Origin: Nitrospira sp.
GTDB lineage: Bacteria > Nitrospirota > Nitrospiria > Nitrospirales > Nitrospiraceae
Length of the DNA stretch: 6,044 bases
Direction: 5' to 3'
Assembly (NCBI GenBank): GCA_025935475.1
Contig: JAICVE010000182.1
Location: 1 to 6,044 of the forward strand
Below are positions 1-5,783 of the stretch, one piece after another (position 1 is the stretch's first letter; every line of letters begins with the position of its first letter). The notes under the pieces are model-generated. The model was not told the origin of the DNA, searched no databases, and was given only the letters and a program-made list of their open reading frames with translations. Both the position numbers and the translations under genes were made by a program.

Positions 1-588
1 CGCGTCGGTCTGTTCCTCGAACAGCCGCGCTCCTGTCTTGACGTCCCACAGTGTCGCTTTCAACAGACAGAGCGCATCGCTCTGCGTGCCGTCGGCCACG
101 TAGGCGCCCAGGATGGTCCAATACCACAAGGCGGCCTTGTAATTATTGTAGCGATCGACGGCAGCAGCCCCGTCAAAGATCAACAGCCAGTCGACGCCAT
201 AGCGCGTCGCAGCCGCTCTGAGTTCCGTCAAAGTGTGACCCTTCAATGACGACAGCGTCAGGAATCCGGCGCTCTTTCCTCCTGTGTCGATTGGAACCCG
301 TTTGGACCAGGCCAGCACAATATCCCGATCGCGGCTTGTCCATTCGAACTCGCGGTGAAGGAAGCCCGTGGGTTTCAAGTAGAGACCAAGCTGCGGCACG
401 GGTGGACGCACCGGAGCGGCGGCGGCTGTTGGCGTGTCGATAAAACGGGATTCTTCCTGCCGGATCTCAGCTTGAAGCGCCTCACGGGAAAGGCCTTGGC
501 TGGCCGCGCAGCCGCTGAGTCCCAAAAGGGCGGCCAACAGGGTCAGTGCGCAGCGGATCACGTGAGCCCGTTTCACCTTTGTCGGCAT
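1..588 (-). CDS. Putative envelope lipoprotein, C-terminus cut by window edge
   Basis: The reading frame is open from an ATG at 588 to the left edge, giving 196 codons without a stop. Residues 1-27 form a lipoprotein signal: a basic start (MPTKVKR), a hydrophobic stretch (about residues 14-24) and a lipobox LSGC with the lipidated cysteine at residue 27. A Pro/Ala-rich linker follows at about 51-65. The visible folded part ends with motifs such as WLLIFDG (134-140), LWYWTILGAYV (154-164) and LWDVKTGARLF (180-190). This pattern of hydrophobic strands and a 'DV.TG.' turn resembles periplasmic lipoproteins with a CsgG/TolB-N-like alpha/beta fold, but that is only an impression. No Shine-Dalgarno sequence is evident before the ATG. 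The gene starts 26 bp after the OB-like gene upstream on the same strand, so the two probably share a transcript. The specific function is not recognised. Confidence 0.8.
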   Translation of the reverse strand, partial: MPTKVKRAHVIRCALTLLAALLGLSGCAASQGLSREALQAEIRQEESRFIDTPTAAAAPVRPPVPQLGLYLKPTGFLHREFEWTSRDRDIVLAWSKRVPIDTGGKSAGFLTLSSLKGHTLTELRAAATRYGVDWLLIFDGAAAVDRYNNYKAALWYWTILGAYVADGTQSDALCLLKATLWDVKTGARLFEEQTDA

Positions 589-614
589 GATGAATGTTCG
601 GCGTGGAAGATCGT

Positions 615-1097
615 CTATTCCGTAAGCGGGGTGATGCGATCGGCCACGGCCTGAAGAATGCCTTCGCGTTCGCCGGCGACTTTCAGACCCTGGAAGCTCA
701 GATAATAACCGCCATGGCTCGGTGCCTGGATGGTCGCAAGGAGCTCGACCCTCGCACCGTCTTCGACGTCGGGATCCTTCACCGTCGGAAAGCCGCAGAT
801 GCCGAATACGGCCACGTTGATCGAGGCCGTCTCGTCTTCGAGAGAGAACAGATAGGCGCCATAGCAGGTTGTGCCGGCCGGCAATCTATATGGATCCAGC
901 GGCTGGACGTTCCTCACGGTTCCGGACAGCAGGACTTGTTTCAGATGGTAGCTGGCCGGTTCATCGAGGATCTCGCGAATCGTAAGGGAATCGGCTGCCG
1001 AGGCGCTCGAGAATAGGACGAACCCACAACTCATCACACAGGCGGACCACGAGAGAAGGCAGATGACTCTTCGGCACATCGGGAAGGATTCTAGCAT
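615..1097 (-). CDS. Small exported protein with probable OB-like beta-barrel
   Basis: This is a 160-residue protein. Residues 1-35 look like a Sec signal peptide, with basic CRR at 8-10, a hydrophobic core at about 11-30 and a likely cleavage after SASA (32-35). The mature part of about 125 residues has short strands typical of an OB-fold: LKQVLLSGTV (52-61), AYLFSLED (81-88), SINVAVFGI (92-100) and ARVELLATIQ (115-124). The opening phrase 'I.EIL..P..Y....V.LSGTV' is how many exported OB-like domains begin. Two cysteines, C78 and C101, remain in the mature protein and could form a disulfide. Start choice is open: ATG 1097 has a weak, close AGAG upstream, and a second in-frame ATG at residue 7 would still leave a signal peptide. 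It is followed by the lipoprotein gene and is divergent from the M20 peptidase gene. The ligand and role are unknown. Confidence 0.75.
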   Translation of the reverse strand: MLESFPMCRRVICLLSWSACVMSCGFVLFSSASAADSLTIREILDEPASYHLKQVLLSGTVRNVQPLDPYRLPAGTTCYGAYLFSLEDETASINVAVFGICGFPTVKDPDVEDGARVELLATIQAPSHGGYYLSFQGLKVAGEREGILQAVADRITPLTE

Positions 1098-1122
1098 TTC
1101 TCTATTGCCTCAGACGATCCAT

Positions 1123-1152
1123 CGGCGATCTTTCGCCGCACGAGATCTCTCG
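1123..1152. repeat. Two adjacent inverted repeats in the divergent intergenic gap
   Basis: CGGCGA at 1123-1128 is mirrored perfectly by TCGCCG at 1133-1138 with a 4-nt spacer. CGAGA at 1141-1145 is mirrored by TCTCG at 1148-1152 with a 2-nt spacer. They lie back to back, immediately upstream of the TATAAT box at 1154-1159, where the -35 and spacer of the plus-strand promoter would be. Their position suits operator sites for a dimeric regulator. They are short, and such repeats can occur by chance in GC-rich DNA, so the function is inferred. Confidence 0.4.
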
Positions 1153-1159
1153 CTATAAT
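1131..1159 (+). promoter_or_regulatory. Probable sigma-70-type promoter of the M20 peptidase gene
   Basis: A perfect TATAAT -10 hexamer lies at 1154-1159, 27 bp before the ATG. Transcription would start near 1166, leaving a leader of about 20 nt that contains the ribosome binding site. The hexamer 17 bp upstream (TTTCGC, 1131-1136) matches the -35 consensus poorly, so the promoter may need an activator or rely mainly on the -10 box. Palindromes overlap the -35 and spacer region. Confidence 0.5.
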
Positions 1160-1174
1160 CCGCCAGCCCAAGTC

Positions 1175-1183
1175 AGGAGGAGG
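1175..1183 (+). promoter_or_regulatory. Strong ribosome binding site fixing the M20 start
   Basis: AGGAGGAGG at 1175-1183 contains two overlapping AGGAGG cores, ending 6 and 3 nt before the ATG at 1187. It is the strongest Shine-Dalgarno match in the window and settles the start of the peptidase. Confidence 0.85.
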
Positions 1184-1186
1184 TTC

Positions 1187-2554
1187 ATGGCCATACAACA
1201 CCGACTGGAGACCTACGTCGTCGAACGGCGCCCACACTTCGAAGACTTGTTGGGCCAAATGGTCGAGGTTCCCTCGATTAGCATGGATCCCTCGAAGGCG
1301 AACGACATGCGGCGCATGGCCGACATGGCGGCGCAGGTGTTGGCCAACATGGGCGCCGAATCCCGGATCGTCGAGACCGGCGGCTATCCAATCGTGTCTG
1401 GTGGCTGGACGGCCGGCGCCCAATACCCCACGGTGACCATTTACAACCATCTTGATGTTCAGCCTGCCCAGGAGCCCGAATGGCAGCGGGAGCCATTTGC
1501 GTTCAAATGCGAAGATGGCATCTATCACGGCCGAGGCGCCACCGATGACAAGGGCCCGGCCCTTTCAGCTCTTTTTGGAGCTCGCTTTGCGATCGACCAG
1601 GGCTTGCCGATCAACATCCGATTCCTCTGGGAGCTCGAAGAAGAAATCGGGAGCCCGCATTTTGCCGTGGGCCTCAAGAAGCCAGCCGAAGTGCCCTGTC
1701 CCGATTCGGTCGTCGTCTCGGATACCATCTGGATCGCCAAAGGACAGCCGGCGATGCCTTATGGATTGCGAGGGTTGATCGGCGCCAGGCTCAGCTTGCG
1801 GACAGGCAGCAAAGACGCCCATTCAGGCGTAACGGGAGGTGCGGCGAGAAATCCTCTCGCTGAACTGATGGAAGTCGCACAAGCCTGCGTCGATGCCAAA
1901 ACCGGCGAGGTGAAGATACCGGGCTTCTACAAGGATGTCGTGAAGCCGACAAAGGAAGAGATCAAGAGCTTTCTCAAGTCCGGGTTTCACGTCAAGCGCT
2001 TCAAGGAGGCCTACGGGCTTCAGTCATTGCGGACCAATGATCCGGCCGAAGTCATGCGGCGCATTTGGGCGGCTCCGACGTTTGAGATACATGGCTTGAG
2101 CGGCGGCTATCACGGACCAGGAATTAAAACAGTGGTGCCGAGCCACGGCGAGTTGAAAATCACCATGCGGCTCGTCCCTGATCAAACGCCGGCAAAGATA
2201 TTCGCGCTGTTCAAGAAATACGTCTCAAAGTTGAATCCCAGTGTCAAAGTGGACCCCGAAAACATGCTTCATCCGTTCAAAGGCAGTTTCGAAGGTCCCT
2301 ATGTCGAATGCGTGAAGCGGGCGGCGAAGGCAGCGTTCGGCAAAGAGCCGGCATTTATTCGCGAGGGAGGATCGATTGGGGCCATGGTGACAATGCAAAA
2401 GGCCTGGAAGGTGCCGATTCTGTTTCTCGGCCTCAGTCTGCCGGAGCACGGCTATCACGCACCGAACGAGTATTTCGATTGGGGGCAGGCCTCGGGCGGC
2501 ATGAAGGCCTTTGCGCATTATTTTTCAGAGCTTGCCAAGATGGGAAAACGGTAA
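1187..2554 (+). CDS. M20-family metallopeptidase (dipeptidase/carnosinase-like)
   Basis: A 455-residue cytosolic zinc hydrolase of the M20 family, closest in layout to the PepV/CNDP-type dipeptidases, which hydrolyse dipeptides or related amide bonds. There is no signal peptide. Expected di-metal and catalytic motifs are present in order: NHLDVQPA with metal ligand H88 and the assisting D90; GRGATDDKGP at 115-124 with the bridging aspartate (D120 or D121); LEEEIGS at 150-156 with the catalytic glutamate E152 and metal ligand E153; VVVSDT with metal ligand D179; and HAPNE with metal ligand H424. The lid/dimerisation domain (about 195-310) carries DAHSG, whose H212 corresponds to the histidine that reaches the partner active site in carnosinases. 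Length is normal and nothing is missing. It is a single-gene unit with its own promoter, divergent from the OB-like gene and convergent with aat. The exact substrate cannot be read from the sequence. Confidence 0.95.
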   Translation: MAIQHRLETYVVERRPHFEDLLGQMVEVPSISMDPSKANDMRRMADMAAQVLANMGAESRIVETGGYPIVSGGWTAGAQYPTVTIYNHLDVQPAQEPEWQREPFAFKCEDGIYHGRGATDDKGPALSALFGARFAIDQGLPINIRFLWELEEEIGSPHFAVGLKKPAEVPCPDSVVVSDTIWIAKGQPAMPYGLRGLIGARLSLRTGSKDAHSGVTGGAARNPLAELMEVAQACVDAKTGEVKIPGFYKDVVKPTKEEIKSFLKSGFHVKRFKEAYGLQSLRTNDPAEVMRRIWAAPTFEIHGLSGGYHGPGIKTVVPSHGELKITMRLVPDQTPAKIFALFKKYVSKLNPSVKVDPENMLHPFKGSFEGPYVECVKRAAKAAFGKEPAFIREGGSIGAMVTMQKAWKVPILFLGLSLPEHGYHAPNEYFDWGQASGGMKAFAHYFSELAKMGKR

Positions 2555-2557
2555 AAG

Positions 2558-3259
2558 TCAGTCGGTTTCAGCATCAAATTTCCATCGTCCCAGCCGGGCG
2601 GGGAAGGCGACCGCGGCTGCGACGTGCTCGATATAGACGTGGCGTGGGATCTCTTCGGCGCCCAAGCGCAGCACGTGAGGCGAGGATTGCTGGCAGTCGA
2701 TGATGCGGAAGTTCCACGTCCGCAGCTGGCTCACGAGGGACACCAGGGCGACTTTCGATGCGTCATCCACTGTTGTGAACATCGATTCCGCGAAGAAGGC
2801 GCTGCCAATCGCCACGCCGTACAGACCGCCAACTAACTGCTCGTTCTGCCACGTTTCGACCGAATGGGCATAGCCTGTCTCGTGGAGCGCGGTATAGGCC
2901 TCCATCATGGCCGGAGTGATCCAGGTTCCCCCTTCCGGATACTGAGGCCGCGGCCCGGCGCAATGCCGCACGATCGTCTCAAAACATCTGTCGAGCGTCA
3001 CGGACAGATGGCCCGGCCGAAGGCTGCGCCTCAGGCTGCGCGAGATATGAAGATGTTCTGGGAAGAGGACGGTGCGGGGATCGGGAGACCACCAGAGGAT
3101 CGGCTGACCTTCGTTGTACCAGGGAAAGATGCCATGCCGGTACGCTTCCAGCAGCCGTTCAGGCTGAAGATCGCCGCCGATGGCAAGCAGCCCGTCTGGC
3201 GTCGCATGCTCGACGGCGGGAAAGCTGAGATCGCGCGGATTTCGGCTCAACCGGACCAT
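2558..3259 (-). CDS. aat: Leucyl/phenylalanyl-tRNA-protein transferase
   Basis: Aat transfers Leu or Phe from aminoacyl-tRNA to proteins with N-terminal Arg or Lys, making N-degrons that ClpS delivers to ClpAP in the cytosol. Starting at ATG 3259 the protein has 233 residues, almost exactly the E. coli length (234). Family motifs are in order: GLLAIGGDL (23-31), YRHGIFPWY (40-48), ILWWSPDPR (54-62), GGTWIT (110-115), VGGLYGVAIG (143-152), AESMF (157-161) and DCQ (188-190). E158 and Q190 correspond to the E. coli catalytic pair E156 and Q188. The frame stays open upstream to 3334, but that extension of 25 residues would overlap the end of the preceding gene and has no family similarity, so the inner ATG is preferred. 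Only 16 bp separate it from the upstream gene, suggesting co-transcription. No good Shine-Dalgarno sequence is seen, so translation may depend on coupling. Confidence 0.96.
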   Translation of the reverse strand: MVRLSRNPRDLSFPAVEHATPDGLLAIGGDLQPERLLEAYRHGIFPWYNEGQPILWWSPDPRTVLFPEHLHISRSLRRSLRPGHLSVTLDRCFETIVRHCAGPRPQYPEGGTWITPAMMEAYTALHETGYAHSVETWQNEQLVGGLYGVAIGSAFFAESMFTTVDDASKVALVSLVSQLRTWNFRIIDCQQSSPHVLRLGAEEIPRHVYIEHVAAAVAFPARLGRWKFDAETD

Positions 3260-3275
3260 GGCTGAGCGATGCTCG

Positions 3276-4970
3276 TCATCCCTTGTTCGGTGCTCCGGAG
3301 GCCAACAGGGGCTGGAAGATCGGATCGGCGTCAAGGACGGATTTCAACGAGTCTGCTCCGATGAAGAAGTCCCAAATCTGCTGGTTGTTCCCCGGCACCT
3401 CACCGAACCATCGTTTGGCTTCCGTGAGGCGTTGGAGAATGGCGCCATTATCCCGGTTCGGAGTGAACAGCAGACTATAGGCCTTCGTATACTCGGCGAT
3501 GAACTTGTCGAGAGGAATTTCGGCAAAGGTGCCGGCTTGGTCGGCGTCTTGATAGGCCGCACGGACGTCCTTGTCGTCAAGGTTGCGGTTCCAGGCGACC
3601 TTGTTGATTCGCGACCAGGCCAACTGTAAGAGGGCCTCGGCTTTGGCGGTTTTGCGCTCGGACGGCACGTCTTTGACCAATTGCTCGTGTACTTCAATGG
3701 AAAGATCCTGATCGAGATTCCACCGGAGCGCGACTCCCCATCGGAAGCGATTGTCGAGCTGCTCGGGCCGGACCTGCGCCAGCGTGCGCAATGCGGGAAG
3801 CAGGCGATACAGGTAATCGGCCGTCGTCGGCTGTTCCAGCCCTCCCATCTCCATATCCAGCGAAAGATCCAGCCGTTCCCCCTGCGCGTACACATTCCAA
3901 TACTGCTCGTTGACCGCCATCGACAACGCCGGATCCTTCACGCTCAGCTTGTGTGCCTGTACCGCCTCGCGCAGAATCGCCGCATAGAGATCCTTCGTCA
4001 GGACCGTCAAGGCTTCCGCTTGGTTTGGATCGATGATCAACACGCGATTCAGCATGGCGACTCGATCACGCAAACTCGGAAATCCGGCGGCGCGGGCGGC
4101 GGAGGCGACCAGCAATCCGGGCGCGTCTTCGGGTCCCCACCACACGACGGAGCCAGCGATCGCCTTACTGGACTCGGTCACAAAGGGGATGATTTCCTGA
4201 GGGATGCCGTCGACTGAAGTCCCGTCGTTCACCAAGAGATTGACCACCGCCGAATCGCTCGGAAATCCATGTTTCTTAAGGCCGGACAGCACGACCCACT
4301 GCGTGTTGAGGCTTTTCACAGCCCGTCGTGCCGGCTTCACCGTGTTGGTCCATTTATAGCTGCCAGGCGCTTTCGTGATGGGCGCGGTCAGCGGATCCTG
4401 GTAGGCGACGTTGAGGATGACCAGCGTCGCCGGCACTGAGACCAGCGGCGCCTGCGGGCGTAGGCGGAAGGAGGCATTCGGCAAGGGCGTCGTCGAGACC
4501 GCGCTCAAGTGAAGGCCGCTGCCAGGAGGCGACAAGCCGATCGCATCCATCACAAAGGCAGATGCCGCATAGTGGTCGAGATCATCGCGGAAAAAAGGTA
4601 AAGCGCCGTTGGAGGGCCAGAGGATGTCCATCCCACTGTCCACTCGAGCCAGGGCCGGTTCATGAGCCGCTTTGAGTCGTTTCCCACACGGATCAGGGGA
4701 GGCATCCGGCGGTGCAGGAGAGGCCGCATGTGGCTCTTTCGCGACCAAGAGTCGGTACTGGCACGCGAAGTCGAGATTGACGGTCTTGAGGGGGTCGCCC
4801 TTTGAAACTGCTTCAGCGTACTGCAAGGCCACGGATGCGGCCGGGGACAGGCCTTTGGACTTTTTCTTCGCCGCCGCCGCATCGACAGGCGTACTCCCGA
4901 ACAGGAGACATGCAGCGACAAGCACTGTGAGCACCGAACCGGATCGTGTAGGACCATTGAGCCAGATCAT
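3276..4970 (-). CDS. Large exported protein of unknown function, helical TPR-like C-terminal half
   Basis: A protein of 564 residues counted from ATG 4970. Residues 1-31 read as a Sec signal peptide, with R9, a hydrophobic core (VLTVLVAACLLF, 13-25) and a likely cleavage after VDA (29-31), followed by a basic patch AAAAKKKSK. The mature N-terminal region has C70 and C95, the only cysteines left and a possible disulfide, around a Pro/Ala-rich loop (PHAASPAPP, 80-88). The central part (about 150-290) is rich in short strands such as ATLVILNVAY. From about residue 300 it becomes helical with TPR-like stretches: RVAMLNRVLIIDPNQAEALT (303-322), plus helices at 430-460. The ending LDADPIFQPLL (546-556) resembles the closing helix of TPR arrays. 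The start could instead be one of two GTG codons just upstream (4973 or 4976), better spaced from the ribosome binding site; a GTG at 5024 seems too far out. It precedes aat by 16 bp. No family is recognised; envelope scaffolding is only a guess. Confidence 0.85.
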   Translation of the reverse strand: MIWLNGPTRSGSVLTVLVAACLLFGSTPVDAAAAKKKSKGLSPAASVALQYAEAVSKGDPLKTVNLDFACQYRLLVAKEPHAASPAPPDASPDPCGKRLKAAHEPALARVDSGMDILWPSNGALPFFRDDLDHYAASAFVMDAIGLSPPGSGLHLSAVSTTPLPNASFRLRPQAPLVSVPATLVILNVAYQDPLTAPITKAPGSYKWTNTVKPARRAVKSLNTQWVVLSGLKKHGFPSDSAVVNLLVNDGTSVDGIPQEIIPFVTESSKAIAGSVVWWGPEDAPGLLVASAARAAGFPSLRDRVAMLNRVLIIDPNQAEALTVLTKDLYAAILREAVQAHKLSVKDPALSMAVNEQYWNVYAQGERLDLSLDMEMGGLEQPTTADYLYRLLPALRTLAQVRPEQLDNRFRWGVALRWNLDQDLSIEVHEQLVKDVPSERKTAKAEALLQLAWSRINKVAWNRNLDDKDVRAAYQDADQAGTFAEIPLDKFIAEYTKAYSLLFTPNRDNGAILQRLTEAKRWFGEVPGNNQQIWDFFIGADSLKSVLDADPIFQPLLASGAPNKG

Positions 4971-4981
4971 CACCACATTCA

Positions 4982-4987
4982 CTCCTT
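4982..4987 (-). promoter_or_regulatory. Ribosome binding site deciding the start of the 564-residue exported protein
   Basis: On the minus strand AAGGAG (4982-4987) lies 11 nt before ATG 4970, 8 nt before GTG 4973 and 5 nt before GTG 4976. All three starts are in frame and differ by two residues at most. The site argues against initiation at the distant in-frame GTG at 5024. Confidence 0.65.
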
Positions 4988-5011
4988 GAATCGACAAAAG
5001 AGATAAAGATG

Positions 5012-5022
5012 GGTACTGTACC
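5012..5022. promoter_or_regulatory. Perfect palindrome in the promoter region of the exported-protein/aat unit
   Basis: GGTAC-T-GTACC is a perfect 5+1+5 palindrome lying 42-52 bp upstream of the start at 4970, in the 96-bp gap after the cytochrome gene. On the minus strand it contains TACAGT (5015-5020), a 4-of-6 match to a -10 box, with TTTCGC 18 bp upstream as a very weak -35. A regulator bound there would cover the putative promoter. The palindrome is seen directly; the promoter and operator roles are inferred and weak. Confidence 0.35.
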
Positions 5023-5066
5023 ACGCGGATTTTCCGGTGCGAAAGGGGCGCCGGGTGACCGGTCGC

Positions 5067-5381
5067 TCACGGCTGCGGGGGCGGCGGCGTGGTGGAACGG
5101 GTAAATTTGATTAGGGAGCGGATATAGGCCAAAACAGCGATCTGGTCCTCGGGGGGCAGCCGGTCTTCCCACCCCGCCATCGCGGTGCGAGGCCGTCCCT
5201 TCGCGATAATCTTGAGCAGTTCCTGATCAGACTTGGCTGAGGTCTGGGCAGAAATCAGATTGCCTGGCCGCGGCGACAACGACGTGGCCTGTTGGCCGTC
5301 GCCCTTCCCCTCCGTGCCATGGCAGTCGGCGCAATGTCGTTGATAGATCGCCCGTCCTTTCTCAAGGTCCATTGGAGCCAC
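5067..5381 (-). CDS. Small c-type cytochrome domain (class I-like), separated from its signal peptide by a frameshift
   Basis: The frame encodes a single-heme cytochrome c domain. Counting from the GTG at 5381 (104 codons), the heme motif CADCH is at 17-21 (covalent Cys17 and Cys20, proximal His21), preceded by the usual helix GRAIYQRH. A likely distal ligand is Met68 in TAMAGW, followed by the closing helix QIAVLAYIRSL (80-90) and a Pro-rich tail. Such proteins carry electrons in the periplasm, where heme is attached after Sec export. The frame as read has no signal peptide. An excellent one sits directly upstream in another frame (5466-5362), coupled to the zinc-finger gene. The cytochrome frame stays open upstream to paired TGA codons near 5452 without another usable start, and residues just before the GTG still read like coding sequence (FGYAPATP). 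The intended gene is therefore 5466-5067 and needs a one-base loss, or a +1 shift, to be continuous. GTG 5381 and ATG 5372 are the only internal starts. Confidence 0.8.
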   Translation of the reverse strand: MAPMDLEKGRAIYQRHCADCHGTEGKGDGQQATSLSPRPGNLISAQTSAKSDQELLKIIAKGRPRTAMAGWEDRLPPEDQIAVLAYIRSLIKFTRSTTPPPPQP

Positions 5382-5466
5382 GGGTGTTGCCGGCGCATAA
5401 CCGAATACAGGCGAGCAGCAATCCCAGGACGCCGAGCCCCGCTGCGATCATCATCTGTTGCCTCAT
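5362..5466 (-). pseudogene. Detached signal-peptide segment of the cytochrome c gene (frameshifted)
   Basis: ATG 5466 overlaps the stop of the zinc-finger gene as ATGA, a classic coupling arrangement. It opens a 34-codon frame: MRQQMM, a hydrophobic core (IAAGLGVLGLLLA, 7-19) and C20, so LLAC (17-20) would pass as a lipobox; a Sec cleavage near LCAG (23-26) is the alternative. The frame ends at TGA 5364-5362, inside the cytochrome frame. The hydrophobic core exists only in this frame and the heme domain only in the next, so the break lies between about 5405 and 5381. Removing one base from the three-base C run at 5382-5384 (minus strand) would join them as LCAGNTVAPMDLEKG. Sequencing error, recent mutation and recoding cannot be told apart from one sequence. 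Confidence 0.65.
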
Positions 5467-5738
5467 GCGCGCGCCTCCGGCTTCCAGGCTCGGAGAATCT
5501 CCTGCCGCAGCCGCGCACGGTCATGCGCCGACAGCGGCGGCGGCTCATGCTGCCGGCACAACTTCACCGTATCTCGCAGCGAGGCGATGAACACTTCGCA
5601 GTTCGGACAGGCGCCAAGATGCCGGCGAAGCTCGGCGCAGATATCTTCGGGCAGCTCGTCATCGATGTAGGCGGACAATTGTCGAAGGATGTTCAGGCAC
5701 CGCTGTTCACCGTGCTCGTGGGCTTTTTTTCTGGTCAT
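5463..5738 (-). CDS. Soluble zinc-finger anti-sigma-like protein (zf-HC2 / ZAS type)
   Basis: A 91-residue soluble protein. It carries the ZAS/zf-HC2 signature HLGACPNC, that is H40-x3-C44-x2-C47, preceded by the helix LRQLSAYIDDELP (18-30), where such domains typically read 'L..YLDGEL'. Further cysteines at 14, 34 and 61 could complete the zinc site or act as redox thiols. No transmembrane helix is present, unlike membrane-bound anti-sigma factors, so it would act in the cytosol by holding an ECF sigma factor, as RsrA and ChrR do. The frame is open to a GTG at 5762, but ATG 5738 is preferred because AAGGAG sits 8 nt before it. Its stop overlaps the start of the cytochrome signal-peptide frame by 4 nt (ATGA). 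No sigma-factor gene lies next to it within the window, and the neighbour upstream is divergent. A different regulatory or zinc-binding role is possible. Confidence 0.88.
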   Translation of the reverse strand: MTRKKAHEHGEQRCLNILRQLSAYIDDELPEDICAELRRHLGACPNCEVFIASLRDTVKLCRQHEPPPLSAHDRARLRQEILRAWKPEARA

Positions 5739-5746
5739 GAACCGGT

Positions 5747-5752
5747 CTCCTT
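5747..5752 (-). promoter_or_regulatory. Ribosome binding site fixing the start of the zinc-finger protein
   Basis: AAGGAG on the minus strand, 8 nt before ATG 5738. It lies inside the longer frame that begins at GTG 5762, which has no comparable site of its own, so it selects the ATG. Confidence 0.75.
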
Positions 5753-5783
5753 GGGGCGCCACCCCTCGTGCACGTGACGATCA

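Noticed and set aside
246..654. Plus-strand open frames of 65 and 99 codons across the left edge
   Set aside because: Arg/Gly/Trp-rich products without motifs; the minus strand here encodes a lipoprotein with a clear lipobox.
594..1016. 140-codon plus-strand open frame opposite the OB-like gene
   Set aside because: No family features or ribosome binding site; the opposite frame has a signal peptide and a coherent fold pattern.
3260..3334. 25-residue N-terminal extension of Aat
   Set aside because: It would overlap the end of the upstream gene, lacks family similarity, and the shorter form matches the usual Aat length.
3344..3895. 183-codon minus-strand frame overlapping the exported-protein gene
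   Set aside because: Ser/Arg/Trp-rich out-of-frame shadow with no ribosome binding site or motif.
3681..4217. 178-codon plus-strand frame inside the large exported-protein gene
   Set aside because: Composition (Arg/His/Gln-rich) is typical of an antisense shadow, and there is no recognisable domain.
5034..5056. CCGGTGC/GCGCCGG hairpin after the cytochrome gene as a terminator
   Set aside because: In the minus-strand direction the stem has a C/A mismatch and is followed by A residues, not a U run.
5255..5548. 97-codon minus-strand frame between the zinc-finger and cytochrome genes, considered as the missing part of the cytochrome gene
   Set aside because: Arg-rich third frame without a hydrophobic segment; it bridges neither the signal peptide nor the heme domain.
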